Source of the DNA: an uncultured Candidatus Saccharibacteria bacterium
Lineage (GTDB): Bacteria > Patescibacteriota > Saccharimonadia > Saccharimonadales > Saccharimonadaceae
Reading direction: 5' to 3'
Assembly: GCA_947253945.1 (NCBI GenBank)
Contig: CAMYAY010000006.1
Span: 1-64,000, forward strand
DNA: 64,000 nt
A program made the translations under genes and the position numbers. This document shows positions 26,170 through 35,907 of the stretch, piece by piece. The notes beneath the pieces were generated by a model that worked only from the letters and a program-made list of their open reading frames with translations, did no database searches and was not told the origin of the DNA. The stretch's first letter is position 1, and every line of letters starts with the position of its first letter.

Positions 26170-29022
26170 ATGATTGAAATGCTAATTGCATTCTTCTTAC
26201 AGTGGTGGATTTGGCTACCGCTGGTCTTAATTTTGGCATATCTCACATGGCGCAACTACCAGACCAAGCCGATTGTTGACAACTACGACTATGTTTTACT
26301 CAGCCTTGAAGTGCCACGCGACAACGACAAAAAAGAGCTCTCCGCCGAGCAGCTCTTTTCTTCGCTCCACGGCGTATTGCGCAGCAAGCAAGAGCTCAAG
26401 ATGTCGGGCGGGTTGCAGGAGCACTTTTCATTTGAGGTCGCCTCAGTTGGCAACCAGATTCGCTTTTACGTGCGCGTACCAAAGCACTTGCAGAGCTTTG
26501 TGGAAGGGCAGATTTATGCCCAGTATCCAGCGGTGCAAATTCATGAGGCGGCGCAAGACTACGCCCGCACAGCAAGCGCCCACGCCGTCACAGCCATCGA
26601 CGAGCTCGTCCTTACCGACAACCAGTTCCTGCCAATTAAGACCTTCCAGAACTTCGAAGTCGACCCGCTGGCGGGTATCACCGCCGCTATTTCTAAGCTC
26701 AATAAGAGTGACGAAGAGATTTGGATTCAGATTTTAGCACGACCAATCGCCGACGACTGGCAGAGTAGCAGTGCCAAATTTGTGGCACGGTGCAAATCGG
26801 GCATCGGCAGCGGCAAGTTTGATAACTTTAGCTGGGCTGCGCAATTAGTTGAGGCTTTATGGCAACCACCAGAGGCGTCAGCTGCTGGTAAAACTGCCGA
26901 ACTCAGTGACCGCGACAAGTTGCGCGTGCAAAAAGCCGAAGAAAAGGCCTCACAAAAGCTAGGCTACAAGGTCAAAATTCGCATCGCTTACCTTGGCGAC
27001 GACCAAGAGGCCGCCCGCATCCAGCTCAATGCCGTAGCAAGTGCCTTCAAGCAGTTTAATTCAACCAGCCTCAACGGCTTCAAGCTCGCCGCGCGGCCGA
27101 GCTTTGAGCGCAGCGACCTCACTGCCTACGTTAAGCGTGAGTTCCCGCAAGGCAACGGCTTCATTCTCAACACCGAGGAACTCGCCTCGGTCTTCCACTT
27201 ACCACACATGAACGTGGAGACGCCGAACGTGGTCTGGGCGAACTCCAAGACCGCCGAGCCACCGACCGACTTACCAGTGTTAAATGGCGACCGCGAACAC
27301 GACCGTGGCATCAGCGCCTTCGGCATCACCAACTTCCGCGGCATGCAACAGCAATTTGGCATTTACCGGCGCGACCGTGGCCGTCATGTTTACATTATCG
27401 GGCAGACGGGTACCGGCAAGTCGGGCTTGCTCGAGCTATTGACACTCTCCGACATCTACCAAAATCAAGGCTATGCCATCATCGACCCGCACGGTGACTT
27501 TGCCATCGACAACTTGCGCTTCATCCCCGAGAGCCGCCTCAAAGACGTGATTTACTTTAACCCAGCCGACACCGCTTATCCAATGGCGTTCAACCCGATG
27601 GAAATCAGCAACCCTGCGCTCCGCAGCAACATCAGTTCAGAAATTATTGGCGTCTTAAAGCGCATGTTCGGCGAATCATGGGGCCCGCGCCTCGAGTACA
27701 TCCTGCGCTACACCATTTTGGCACTACTGGAGTACCCAGATTCCACCATGCTCGATATCACGCGCATGCTGACCGACAAAACCTTCCGCAAGCAAGTGGT
27801 TGACCGCGTGACCGACACCGTGGTGCTACAGTTCTGGCGCGTCGAATTCGCCAGCTGGAGCGAAAAATACATGACCGAGGCCGTCGCGCCAATTCTCAAC
27901 AAAGTGGGCGCTTTCGTTGCCAACCCGACCATCCGCAACATCATCGGCCAGCCGAAGTCTAGTTTCAACATCCGCCAGATTATGGACGAGGGCAAGATTT
28001 TGATTGTCAACCTCTCAAAGGGCTTGATTGGCGAAGACAACGCCTCCATCTTAGGCTCATTCCTCGTCACTAAGATTCAGCTCGCCGCCATGAGCCGCTC
28101 CGACATCCCAAACGTCGCCGACCGCCGGCCGTTCTACCTCTATGTTGACGAGTTCCAGAACTTTGCCACCGACTCATTCGCCGTCATTCTATCTGAGGCG
28201 CGCAAGTACGGCCTCAACTTAACCGTAGCCAACCAGTACATTTCCCAGATGAGCGACACCGTGCGCGACGCCGTATTTGGCAACGTCGGCACCATGATTT
28301 CAATGCGCGTCAGTAACGAAGACGCACCCGTCCTCGCCCAGCAATTCGCACCGAATTTCTCCGCCTCCGACATCATGCAAATGGGCAACCGCTGCTTCAT
28401 TAGCTGCATGATGATAAACGGCGAAAAGACCCAGTCATTTAGTGGCACCACTCTGAAGCTCCCAACTGCGCCGACCGACCACCTAGACGCTATCATTGCC
28501 AACAGCCGCGCCCAGTATGGCCACCCGGTAGCTGAGGTGTCCGCTCAAATTGAAAAGCTTATCAAATCTAGCGCCACCGCCATGCCGGTCGCTCCATCGC
28601 GCCCAGCCGCCGACGCACCACGCTATCGCAAGCCAACCGAAGAAGATAAGGAATTAAAACGCGCCAAGAAGATTTCGCCAAACGGCACTAGTGGTTCACA
28701 AAACTTAAAAGATCTCTTTGCCGCCGTCAAGCAAGCCGCCGCGGCGCCCGACCAAGTAACCACCAGCCCAGCGCCTGCCGCGCAGCCAGCCAAGCCAACT
28801 CAGCCAATTCGACCAATCCAACCACCAGCCAAGCAGCCCGCTCAGCCAACCGGTACGCTCACTATCAGCCACACCGCGCCAAGCGTAACTGCAGCACCAG
28901 ATAGTCAACTAGCCAAACCAGCCGTCGCACCAGCTCAGCCAACTACGCCCGACGCCGCCGAAGCCAAGCCAAAGCGTCGCCGTCACCACTCGCACAAAAA
29001 GCCTGCCGCGCCGCAGCAATAA
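26170..29022 (+). CDS. TraG/TraD-like membrane-anchored motor ATPase
   Basis: The product has 950 residues. One N-terminal membrane helix (about 4-25), then a domain of about 370 residues, then a RecA-type motor: Walker A IIGQTGTGKS near 410, DPHGDFA, Walker B YLYVDEFQ near 658, and ANQYISQM with a conserved Gln. This is the conjugative coupling protein / VirB4-like class widespread in Patescibacteria, thought to power a type IV secretion or pilus machine. The last 130 residues are Pro/Ala-rich and end KRRRHHSHKK. No other T4SS gene is nearby. Confidence 0.87.
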   Translation: MIEMLIAFFLQWWIWLPLVLILAYLTWRNYQTKPIVDNYDYVLLSLEVPRDNDKKELSAEQLFSSLHGVLRSKQELKMSGGLQEHFSFEVASVGNQIRFYVRVPKHLQSFVEGQIYAQYPAVQIHEAAQDYARTASAHAVTAIDELVLTDNQFLPIKTFQNFEVDPLAGITAAISKLNKSDEEIWIQILARPIADDWQSSSAKFVARCKSGIGSGKFDNFSWAAQLVEALWQPPEASAAGKTAELSDRDKLRVQKAEEKASQKLGYKVKIRIAYLGDDQEAARIQLNAVASAFKQFNSTSLNGFKLAARPSFERSDLTAYVKREFPQGNGFILNTEELASVFHLPHMNVETPNVVWANSKTAEPPTDLPVLNGDREHDRGISAFGITNFRGMQQQFGIYRRDRGRHVYIIGQTGTGKSGLLELLTLSDIYQNQGYAIIDPHGDFAIDNLRFIPESRLKDVIYFNPADTAYPMAFNPMEISNPALRSNISSEIIGVLKRMFGESWGPRLEYILRYTILALLEYPDSTMLDITRMLTDKTFRKQVVDRVTDTVVLQFWRVEFASWSEKYMTEAVAPILNKVGAFVANPTIRNIIGQPKSSFNIRQIMDEGKILIVNLSKGLIGEDNASILGSFLVTKIQLAAMSRSDIPNVADRRPFYLYVDEFQNFATDSFAVILSEARKYGLNLTVANQYISQMSDTVRDAVFGNVGTMISMRVSNEDAPVLAQQFAPNFSASDIMQMGNRCFISCMMINGEKTQSFSGTTLKLPTAPTDHLDAIIANSRAQYGHPVAEVSAQIEKLIKSSATAMPVAPSRPAADAPRYRKPTEEDKELKRAKKISPNGTSGSQNLKDLFAAVKQAAAAPDQVTTSPAPAAQPAKPTQPIRPIQPPAKQPAQPTGTLTISHTAPSVTAAPDSQLAKPAVAPAQPTTPDAAEAKPKRRRHHSHKKPAAPQQ

Positions 29023-29087
29023 ACCGCTGGCAGGGCAGAGCATCTGTCTACCTCTGTTATTTCCGCCGCATAGTCCCCACATGACTC

Positions 29088-29116
29088 TTGACATTCCTCG
29101 TCAATCAGCGTACAAT
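29088..29116 (+). promoter_or_regulatory. Promoter of the 29.2 kb membrane protein
   Basis: TTGACA (29088-29093), 17 bases, TACAAT (29111-29116). A small hairpin CACAA/TTGTG follows in the leader. Confidence 0.88.
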
Positions 29117-29163
29117 ATGTTGCAGTCACAAAAATTGTGAAGCTCCTACGAAAGGTCGAATCC

Positions 29164-29595
29164 ATGGCATCAGTTGACCAACTACCGCCAAGATACACTC
29201 CGGTGCGAGCCAAACACGGTAGGTATAATCAGCCTAGCACTTACGCTGTGGTTGCCGAGTCAGCTCGGCTAAAGCCGCCAAAGCCAGAACCAGAACAAAG
29301 GCCAGAACCGGAAGCAAAAGCCCCTAACTGGCCACGAGTCATCGCACACTGGAAACGTTCCATCCGGCACTACGTCATATGGGCACTCTTCTGGTTATTC
29401 GCCACTTGCATTTGCATTGGCCTGACACTGGCAATCCATTACCGTATATTCGGTAACGTCATCTACGAGTGTGTCGCCTCACTCTCGATTTTTATCCCCG
29501 CAATTGGCATTGCATACACTGGTCTACGCCTCTGCTGTGCACTCCAAAAGCTCGACAACGCCGAATGGCGTTACAGCCGCGAACAAGAATACTAG
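29164..29595 (+). CDS. Two-helix membrane protein of unknown function
   Basis: Not recognised. The product has 143 residues: a Pro/Arg-rich cytoplasmic N-terminus (KPPKPEPEQRPEPEAKAP, about 36-55), then two membrane helices (about 72-95 and 107-126) and a charged end. The start at 29164 follows CGAAAGGTCG; a GTG at 29137 in the same frame is an alternative. Confidence 0.7.
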   Translation: MASVDQLPPRYTPVRAKHGRYNQPSTYAVVAESARLKPPKPEPEQRPEPEAKAPNWPRVIAHWKRSIRHYVIWALFWLFATCICIGLTLAIHYRIFGNVIYECVASLSIFIPAIGIAYTGLRLCCALQKLDNAEWRYSREQEY

Positions 29596-29608
29596 ACGAC
29601 TAGCCTTA

Positions 29609-29637
29609 CCCCCACCCAGCGTGGGGGCTTTTCTTTT
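29609..29637 (+). terminator. Terminator of the 29.2 kb gene
   Basis: CCCCCAC/GTGGGGG, loop CCAGC, then CTTTTCTTTT. Confidence 0.93.
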
Positions 29638-29654
29638 GCCACCGCCCGGCGACG

Positions 29655-29663
29655 TGCTATAAT
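29655..29663 (+). promoter_or_regulatory. Extended -10 promoter of the Nudix gene
   Basis: TGCTATAAT; leader of about 15 bases without a Shine-Dalgarno sequence. Confidence 0.75.
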
Positions 29664-29684
29664 AAGCATAATCATTACATAAAC

Positions 29685-30305
29685 ATGAATTACCAACTCG
29701 ATAATTTCAACCGCGCCACCACGCCACCGCCACTGCAACTGATTGGCACCCCTGAGGTCGCATACAAAGAACCCGCTGGTGGGGTTAACTTTACCGTCTA
29801 TCGCCAAACCGCTATCGTGCGCGACCAGCCAAATGCCGCGCCACTATTACTCCATATGGTCAAAACCGGCCACGGGCAGGCGGGGGCTGTTTGCATAGCA
29901 TACCGCCAAACCGCCACCGGCCGCCAATTTCTCCTAGCCAGACACTGGCGCGCCACCACTGGTCAATGGCACTGGGAATTCCCACGTGGCATGGGCTTGC
30001 GCGACGAAGACCCCGTCGGCACAGCACAACGTGAACTGCGCGAAGAAACTGGACTCACAGTAACGCCAAGTGACGTCACTATTTTACAAAGCTGCTACTC
30101 CGACACTGGAGTGCTTTGCGACCCCATCGCCATTGCTGAAGTCAACGCCACCGCCGCCGACCGTAGCCCGCGCCAAGCCACAGACTGGGAGCTAACCAAC
30201 CTCATTTGGCTCAGCCAATCATCGCTCGCCGACCTAATCCGCCAAGGCGAAGTCACCGACGGCCTAACGCTCGCCGCTTGGTGCGCCTACCTCTGTCGCA
30301 ATTAA
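29685..30305 (+). CDS. Nudix hydrolase
   Basis: Nudix enzymes cleave nucleoside diphosphate derivatives. The full signature GX5EX7REUXEEXGU is present (GMGLRDEDPVGTAQREL then REETGL, about residues 104-126). The product has 206 residues with an N-terminal extension of about 60 residues as in ADP-sugar pyrophosphatases; WEFPRGM before the box fits that group. The substrate is not determined. Confidence 0.9.
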   Translation: MNYQLDNFNRATTPPPLQLIGTPEVAYKEPAGGVNFTVYRQTAIVRDQPNAAPLLLHMVKTGHGQAGAVCIAYRQTATGRQFLLARHWRATTGQWHWEFPRGMGLRDEDPVGTAQRELREETGLTVTPSDVTILQSCYSDTGVLCDPIAIAEVNATAADRSPRQATDWELTNLIWLSQSSLADLIRQGEVTDGLTLAAWCAYLCRN

Positions 30306-30333
30306 AGCGCTATTGTTTTTTTGCGCGTTGTTA

Positions 30334-30339
30334 TACAAT
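30334..30339 (+). promoter_or_regulatory. -10 element, leaderless ABC exporter operon
   Basis: TACAAT, six bases before the ATG at 30346. Confidence 0.78.
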
Positions 30340-30345
30340 ATAAGC

Positions 30346-31026
30346 ATGAACGACACGCCCGCCATCCAGCTCAAGTATGTTAGCAAAACCTACCGCGTGG
30401 GCAAGCAAACTTTGCCCGTGCTAAAAAATATCTCGTTAACCATCAACCATGGGGAAGTGGTGGCCATCACTGGCGCCAGCGGCAGCGGTAAAAGCACACT
30501 GCTACACATCATCGGCGGGCTCGACCGGCCAACCACCGGTGAAGTCATCGTTGACGGGCTCAAGATTGCCAAGCTCTCCGACCGCAAGCTATCCAACTTC
30601 CGCAACCGCACGCTTGGCTTTGTCTTCCAATCATTCTACTTACAGCCGTTCCTTAACCTCTGGCAAAACATTGCACTTGCCGCTGCACCACGGCGCACGC
30701 GTTGGTCAGTAGCGGCTAAGCGCGCCAAAGAGTTGGCAAACGAAATGGGTCTCGGCGAATACATCAAGCACAAACCACGCGAACTCTCCGGCGGGCAGAT
30801 TCAACGCGCCGCCATCGCGCACGCCCTCATGAACGAACCGCGCGTGATTCTAGCCGACGAGCCAACCGGCAACCTCGACTCTGCCAATAGCCAATCGGTC
30901 ATCGCTCTCTTAAAGTCAATCCGCGACAAAACAGGCGCAACTGTAGTCATCATCACCCACGACGACGGCATCGCTTCTCAAGCCGACCGCACTTTAACCT
31001 TGCGCGATGGAGTGCTCCATGATTAG
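30346..31026 (+). CDS. ABC transporter ATPase, MacB/LolD type
   Basis: The product has 226 residues with all nucleotide-binding motifs: Walker A GASGSGKST, Q-loop FVFQSF, signature LSGGQIQR, Walker B VILADEPTGNLD, H-loop ITHDD. The family pairs with FtsX-like permeases and moves lipoproteins, peptides or drugs out of the membrane without a proton gradient. The start is the ATG six bases 3' of the -10 box; a longer frame from 30313 would include the promoter. It overlaps the first permease by eight bases. Confidence 0.96.
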   Translation: MNDTPAIQLKYVSKTYRVGKQTLPVLKNISLTINHGEVVAITGASGSGKSTLLHIIGGLDRPTTGEVIVDGLKIAKLSDRKLSNFRNRTLGFVFQSFYLQPFLNLWQNIALAAAPRRTRWSVAAKRAKELANEMGLGEYIKHKPRELSGGQIQRAAIAHALMNEPRVILADEPTGNLDSANSQSVIALLKSIRDKTGATVVIITHDDGIASQADRTLTLRDGVLHD

Positions 31027-32914
31027 TCTAGCTAGCAGCATCCGCCTTGCCACCGTCCGCCTGCGGGCGCACTGGCTACACACCACTATTACCGTCCTTT
31101 TAATCGGTGGCATGTTTGGCGTTGTTGCCGCCGCCATCAGCACTTCGCAGGGCTTATTTGATAGCATCGGCCAATTTTCCAAACATAGCATCGCCGGCCG
31201 ACACATTTTAGGGCTGAACCGACCAGCAGTATTGCCACTACACAATCCAAAGCTAGCCGAGGAAGCTACGCAATTATTCAACGATTATACCGCTAAGCGC
31301 GCCGCGCTCGCAAAAAAGCTCGGGCTGCCATACAATAAGTCTAGTGATGCCAGCCCCGTTATGACCGTTGGCACGATGCGAAAACTCAAATCGCCACTGT
31401 TAGACCAGACTGGCATTGCTCGCCAAGTCCTCTTGCGCCACTACAGCAAGCCAGATATCAACGACGCCACGCCAGCCAAATTGTTGCAGAGATTACACAT
31501 CAGCGCCAAAACTTTCACCGCCGAATTCCGCAGCATAGAGTCAGGCGCAAGTAATGCCATCGTTTCAGTTGGCGGTAAGCCCACAAGTCAGCAAGACGCT
31601 AAACAGTTTGCTATCTACACCAACACCTTTATTTTCTCGCCAGGTGAGATTAACCAGCAATTTATCTTTTCAAACCAAGGTAATTGGCGTCCCGACAGCA
31701 GTGAGATACCAGTAACGGTCTCATACAACGACGCCACGCGATTATTAAAGCTGCCGTTTTTACCAAACAACGCCAGCATCGAAGCGCAAGACGCACGTGT
31801 AAATGAGCTGAAAGCCAAAATTAACGGCTTCACTTACCAAACATGCTATCGTAACCGTGCCGCCGTCAGGCAGGTAATGAAGTACCAAGAGCAGCAAACG
31901 GCGATTGCGCGTGGCGAAAAGCCAAAGTTCCGCTACCAGCTCGACCAAACGGGCTGCAATAATGTTACTATCACTAATGACAAACGCACCAAGGCCGAGA
32001 AGGCGCTGGACGCCAAAAAGGAACAGTTTGCCAAGTTGGCCGACAGTAGTGAACCAGTATCGAAGTTACTAACTTACCGCGTAGTCGGGCTAGTGCCATC
32101 AAGCACAACAAGCACCCGCCCAGACCAAGCACAGCACAAGTCGGCCGACTTCGCCAGCCTGTTCCACGATGCGTTCCAGCCGTTCGGCATGCGCTGGTCG
32201 GTGCCGCAAAACCTGTTTAGCAAGATGCCCGCCGCTCAGCAACAAGAGCTGCTTGGCTTGTTGCACCCAAGTGAGCTCACGCTGCCATTTGGCTACCTCA
32301 AGCAACGGTCGCATTACATTGAGTTTAATAACGCCCGTGATGCGCAACGCTTCATTCACCACTACGTCTGTGAACAGAAGCCCGACGGCCAGTGCCTACC
32401 TAAGGGTAAGAAGTTTGCCGGTTCATTCGAATTTAGCAACGCCCAGCCAATCCATCAGCTGACTGAATACACCAACCGCGCCATCATTTACCTCATTATC
32501 GCCGTGGTAATTCTTGCCACCATCGTGCTTTACATCCTCATCGGCAGGTCCGTAGCAGACAGTCGCCATGAGGTGGCGGTCTTCCGTGCCATTGGGTTTA
32601 AGCGTATCGATATTGCACTAATTACTATTGTTTATGTGCTATTGGTTACTATGTTCATTATTTTGGTAGCAGGTGGGGTTGGCTATGCGCTGGCCTACTA
32701 TGCTGATAACACTTATAGCGCCAAACTCGCTCAATGGCTGACATACATGTTTGGATTGAACGCTGCGCCAGCTAGCGTCAGCCTCATTCACTTTGACAAG
32801 CTCACGGTTGGTTATCTGGCTGGCATTGTCCTTGGCGCTAGCTTACTAGCTGCTATTATCCCGACCGTCCTTAGTGTTCGCCGTAGTCCACTCAAAAACC
32901 TGAAAGAGGAGTAG
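31019..32914 (+). CDS. MacB/FtsX-type ABC permease 1
   Basis: The product has 631 residues. TM1 is at about 20-45; an extracytoplasmic domain of about 410 residues follows, then three helices at the C-terminus, the MacB topology. The FtsX-type end (HEVAVFRAIGFKRIDIALIT) is typical. It overlaps the ATPase stop by eight bases. Its first 20 and last 100 or so residues are nearly the same as in permease 2 while the outer domain differs. Confidence 0.92.
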   Translation: MISLASSIRLATVRLRAHWLHTTITVLLIGGMFGVVAAAISTSQGLFDSIGQFSKHSIAGRHILGLNRPAVLPLHNPKLAEEATQLFNDYTAKRAALAKKLGLPYNKSSDASPVMTVGTMRKLKSPLLDQTGIARQVLLRHYSKPDINDATPAKLLQRLHISAKTFTAEFRSIESGASNAIVSVGGKPTSQQDAKQFAIYTNTFIFSPGEINQQFIFSNQGNWRPDSSEIPVTVSYNDATRLLKLPFLPNNASIEAQDARVNELKAKINGFTYQTCYRNRAAVRQVMKYQEQQTAIARGEKPKFRYQLDQTGCNNVTITNDKRTKAEKALDAKKEQFAKLADSSEPVSKLLTYRVVGLVPSSTTSTRPDQAQHKSADFASLFHDAFQPFGMRWSVPQNLFSKMPAAQQQELLGLLHPSELTLPFGYLKQRSHYIEFNNARDAQRFIHHYVCEQKPDGQCLPKGKKFAGSFEFSNAQPIHQLTEYTNRAIIYLIIAVVILATIVLYILIGRSVADSRHEVAVFRAIGFKRIDIALITIVYVLLVTMFIILVAGGVGYALAYYADNTYSAKLAQWLTYMFGLNAAPASVSLIHFDKLTVGYLAGIVLGASLLAAIIPTVLSVRRSPLKNLKEE

Positions 32915-32937
32915 GGCAGTCGCCGCCAAATCTCGCC

Positions 32938-34890
32938 ATGATTAGTCTAGCTAGCAGTATCCGCCTCGCCACCGTCCGCCTGCGGGCGCACTGGTTGCAC
33001 ACTACAATTACCGTAGTCTTTTTAGGCATCCTATTCGGGCTAGCCGCGGGCAGCGTAACTATTTTCCAAGGGTTTATTGCTGGACTAGACCAGTTCAAGC
33101 AACATAGCCTTTCTAGTAAATTTATCGTGCAAGTCAATACGGCAAAGGCAAGTAATGGTGGACGTGAAGTTGACGCCTACCTCGCGCAGCCGTCGACCCT
33201 ACAACAAGCTAAGGACATACTTAAGCAACACACTAAAGACAAAACCAGATTGGCGCGCCAGCTCAAGCTACCTTACAGCAGTGAGATGGAAGCCACGCCG
33301 TTCGTGTACGATACAGACAGCCACATCAAGTCTTTTGTGCTACCACAAGAAGACAACAGTGGTATCATTCACGAAATACTCGCCAAGCATTACAGCCAAC
33401 CAGCCATCAACGACGCTGCGTTGCAACGCTTAGCCACCACCTATGGCGCAACCAAGTTCTACAACGCCACCGCACTTAGCTTTGACCGCGCCGCACGCCA
33501 AACTTTGCGCACTCCAGCCGGTGAAGCCTTTGACGACGCCACCAAGCCGACCGACAACGACGGCACAGCAAAAGACCCTTTGCCAGCCAAATATGAGCTA
33601 AGGTTTAGCCCCGCCGCCATCAACCAGCAATTCCTTTTCCCAGATTACAACGGTTGGCGTGCCGACAGTGGTGAGATACCAATTTTGCTAAGTATGTACG
33701 AAGCCACGCAGCTACTGGGGCTATCCGAACCCAACGCCAACAGTGGTATTGAAACGCTCCGGCAATTTTACCAAACCGTCCAACAGCGCCTTCATAGCTA
33801 CACTTACCAAGTCTGCTACCGCAACAAGGCCTCACTCGACCAAATCACCGACTACTTCCGGCAACAAGCACAGCTAAAGGACCCCAAGGTGAAGCGCGCC
33901 GACAAGCCAAAACTGCTTTACCAGCTGCCTGACCCGCAAGTCTGCGACAACGTTACTATCGCCAGCGATAAGCGCACCAAAGCTGAGCGCCGGCAAGATG
34001 ACAACCAAGCCAAATTCGACCGCCAGTTTAACGGGCTGACCGACGCCATCACGCACCGCTTTAAGTTCCGCGTGGTCGGGCTCGCGGCGGGTGCCAGCAA
34101 ATCCGACAACGCCAAATCTAGCGCGCTAGATGGCATGCTAGCCAAGCTAATTGCCCCGAGCGACATTAGCACCTCTGTACCAGAACAACTCTTTGCTCAG
34201 CTACCCGACACTATTAAGGCGCCGCTGCTTAATGTCCTCACACCGGACAGCTACACACTAAATAAAGGCTATCTAGACCAAGTCGAACGCTATATTGAAT
34301 TCGATTCTGCAGCCAACGCTAATCGCTTCCTCGCCGAACAGACTTGCACGCCACAGCCCGACAGTACTTGCACGCCCGAAGGCAGACAATACACTGGCCA
34401 GCTGGTCTTTAGCAATGCCGGCGCCATCAACGACCTTGAACACCAAGCGCAGCACTTCCTGTTTTACGGCGCCATCATCACACTGATTGTCGCCGCGCTA
34501 TTGCTTTACATTCTCATTGGCCGCTCTGTAGCAGACAGCCGACATGAGGTGGCAGTCTTCCGTGCTATTGGGTTTAAGCGTATCGATATCGCACTCATTA
34601 CTGTTGTTTATGTGCTACTAGTTGCCATCCTCATCATCTTGGTGGCAGGTGGGGTTGGCTATGCGCTGGCCTACTATACTGATAGCGTTTACAGTACTAA
34701 GCTTGCTCAGTGGCTGACATACATGTTTGGGCTAAGCAATGCGCCAGCTAGCGTCAGTCTCGTTCACTTCGATAAGATGGTGGTTGGCTATCTGGCTGGC
34801 ATTGTCCTTGGCGCTAGCTTACTAGCTGCCATTATCCCGACCATTCTCAGTGTTCGCCGTAGTCCACTCAAAAACCTGAAAGAGGAGTAA
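32938..34890 (+). CDS. MacB/FtsX-type ABC permease 2
   Basis: The product has 650 residues; a paralogue of permease 1 with the same topology and the same ends (MISLASSIRLATVRLRAHWL; LSVRRSPLKNLKEE). The extracytoplasmic domain has diverged and is longer. With one ATPase gene for two permeases, a heterodimeric exporter, or two exporters sharing an ATPase, is likely. Spacing from permease 1 is 23 bases; no promoter is evident, so it is in the same operon. Confidence 0.92.
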   Translation: MISLASSIRLATVRLRAHWLHTTITVVFLGILFGLAAGSVTIFQGFIAGLDQFKQHSLSSKFIVQVNTAKASNGGREVDAYLAQPSTLQQAKDILKQHTKDKTRLARQLKLPYSSEMEATPFVYDTDSHIKSFVLPQEDNSGIIHEILAKHYSQPAINDAALQRLATTYGATKFYNATALSFDRAARQTLRTPAGEAFDDATKPTDNDGTAKDPLPAKYELRFSPAAINQQFLFPDYNGWRADSGEIPILLSMYEATQLLGLSEPNANSGIETLRQFYQTVQQRLHSYTYQVCYRNKASLDQITDYFRQQAQLKDPKVKRADKPKLLYQLPDPQVCDNVTIASDKRTKAERRQDDNQAKFDRQFNGLTDAITHRFKFRVVGLAAGASKSDNAKSSALDGMLAKLIAPSDISTSVPEQLFAQLPDTIKAPLLNVLTPDSYTLNKGYLDQVERYIEFDSAANANRFLAEQTCTPQPDSTCTPEGRQYTGQLVFSNAGAINDLEHQAQHFLFYGAIITLIVAALLLYILIGRSVADSRHEVAVFRAIGFKRIDIALITVVYVLLVAILIILVAGGVGYALAYYTDSVYSTKLAQWLTYMFGLSNAPASVSLVHFDKMVVGYLAGIVLGASLLAAIIPTILSVRRSPLKNLKEE

Positions 34891-34893
34891 AAT
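34888..34893 (+). promoter_or_regulatory. -10 element, leaderless phosphatase gene
   Basis: TAAAAT overlaps the stop of permease 2 and lies six bases before the ATG at 34900. Confidence 0.6.
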
Positions 34894-34899
34894 AGAATT

Positions 34900-35451
34900 A
34901 TGAACGCAGGAGGAGAATTTAACGGCACCCCACGCAAATATGTGATAAACGTCGTTTGCACGGGTAACATTTGCCGCTCGCCAATGGGTGAAATCATCTT
35001 AAATGCCGAGTTGAAGCGGCGCGGGCTTGACCGCCAAGCCGTCGCCGTCTCTAGTGGCGTCTCAGACGAAGAGCAGGGCAGCGGCATCGACCCACGCTCG
35101 GCAGCGCGACTCAAGGCACACGGTTATGAACTCGCGCCACATTGCGCCCACCAAATCACGCCGGCCGAAAGCAGCCAAGCTAGCCTCATTCTGCCCATGA
35201 CTTACCACCAGGTGCAACAGCTCAAGGCCTTACTACCCGCCACGGAGTACAGCAAAATTCACCTCTATCGCAGCTTCGACCGCAAACTAGTTAAAAAGGC
35301 GGGCGGCAAGCTGAACAAGCTAGACATTTTTGACCCTTGGTATGGCGTGCCAAGCGACTTCGATGTCGCCTTTACGCAAATCGAGCAGGGCGCACGCTAC
35401 ATTGTCGACTACGTGGCACGCCAGCTGCAGTCCCAGCCCGCCGACCGCTAG
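34900..35451 (+). CDS. Low-molecular-weight protein-tyrosine phosphatase family
   Basis: The product has 183 residues. The phosphate loop CTGNICRS (CX5RS) lies near residue 18 and the general-acid Asp in DPWYG near 144. The family includes tyrosine phosphatases and arsenate reductases; the DPWYG loop favours the phosphatase. It may be co-transcribed with the ABC exporter or made from its own leaderless promoter. Confidence 0.9.
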   Translation: MNAGGEFNGTPRKYVINVVCTGNICRSPMGEIILNAELKRRGLDRQAVAVSSGVSDEEQGSGIDPRSAARLKAHGYELAPHCAHQITPAESSQASLILPMTYHQVQQLKALLPATEYSKIHLYRSFDRKLVKKAGGKLNKLDIFDPWYGVPSDFDVAFTQIEQGARYIVDYVARQLQSQPADR

Positions 35452-35494
35452 CGCCGCGGCTACCAGCCACCACACAAATCGCCACCTAAAAACA

Positions 35495-35526
35495 TAAAAA
35501 GTGCCCGAGCCGAAGCTACGGGCACT
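35495..35526 (-). terminator. Terminator of the 35.5 kb gene
   Basis: On the minus strand AGTGCCCG/CGGGCACT with an inner UUCG-capped stem, followed by TTTTTATG. Confidence 0.92.
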
Positions 35527-35538
35527 GATGATTGCGAG

Positions 35539-35841
35539 TTAGCGCTTGTCGGACACTCTGCTGATATCAAAGTGGCCAAAGCCGTTATGCGAATAGAGAT
35601 TCTCTAGCGCCTGAAAAGCCTTGTCAACTAACGCGTGGTCGGGTTCAATCGTGTCACGGTAATAGTCGGCAACTGAGGCGGGGTAGTCGCTATCGTCATC
35701 GTGGTAGTCGTCATAGTCATACAAGAACATCTTGCTCAGCGCAGCCTGCTCGTCAGCCGGCAACTCCTTAAAGAACTCCGGATGGTGGTCGTACAGGCAT
35801 TCCAGACTAAACATCAAATTGAGATACTGATTATATGTCAT
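35539..35841 (-). CDS. Small acidic protein of unknown function
   Basis: Not recognised. The product has 100 residues, soluble, with an acidic aromatic patch YDYDDYHDDDSDY (about 41-53). The start at 35841 is chosen because GGGAG precedes it by eight bases; upstream in-frame ATGs lie in the leader. Single-gene unit. Confidence 0.7.
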   Translation of the reverse strand: MTYNQYLNLMFSLECLYDHHPEFFKELPADEQAALSKMFLYDYDDYHDDDSDYPASVADYYRDTIEPDHALVDKAFQALENLYSHNGFGHFDISRVSDKR

Positions 35842-35867
35842 TTTATTTACTCCCATATCTAATCCCA

Positions 35868-35896
35868 TATATAGTTCATAAGCGAAATATTGTCAA
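35868..35896 (-). promoter_or_regulatory. Promoter of the 35.5 kb gene
   Basis: TTGACA (35891-35896), 17 bases, TATATA (35868-35873) on the minus strand. Confidence 0.85.
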
Positions 35897-35907
35897 CGCT
35901 CCCGCGG

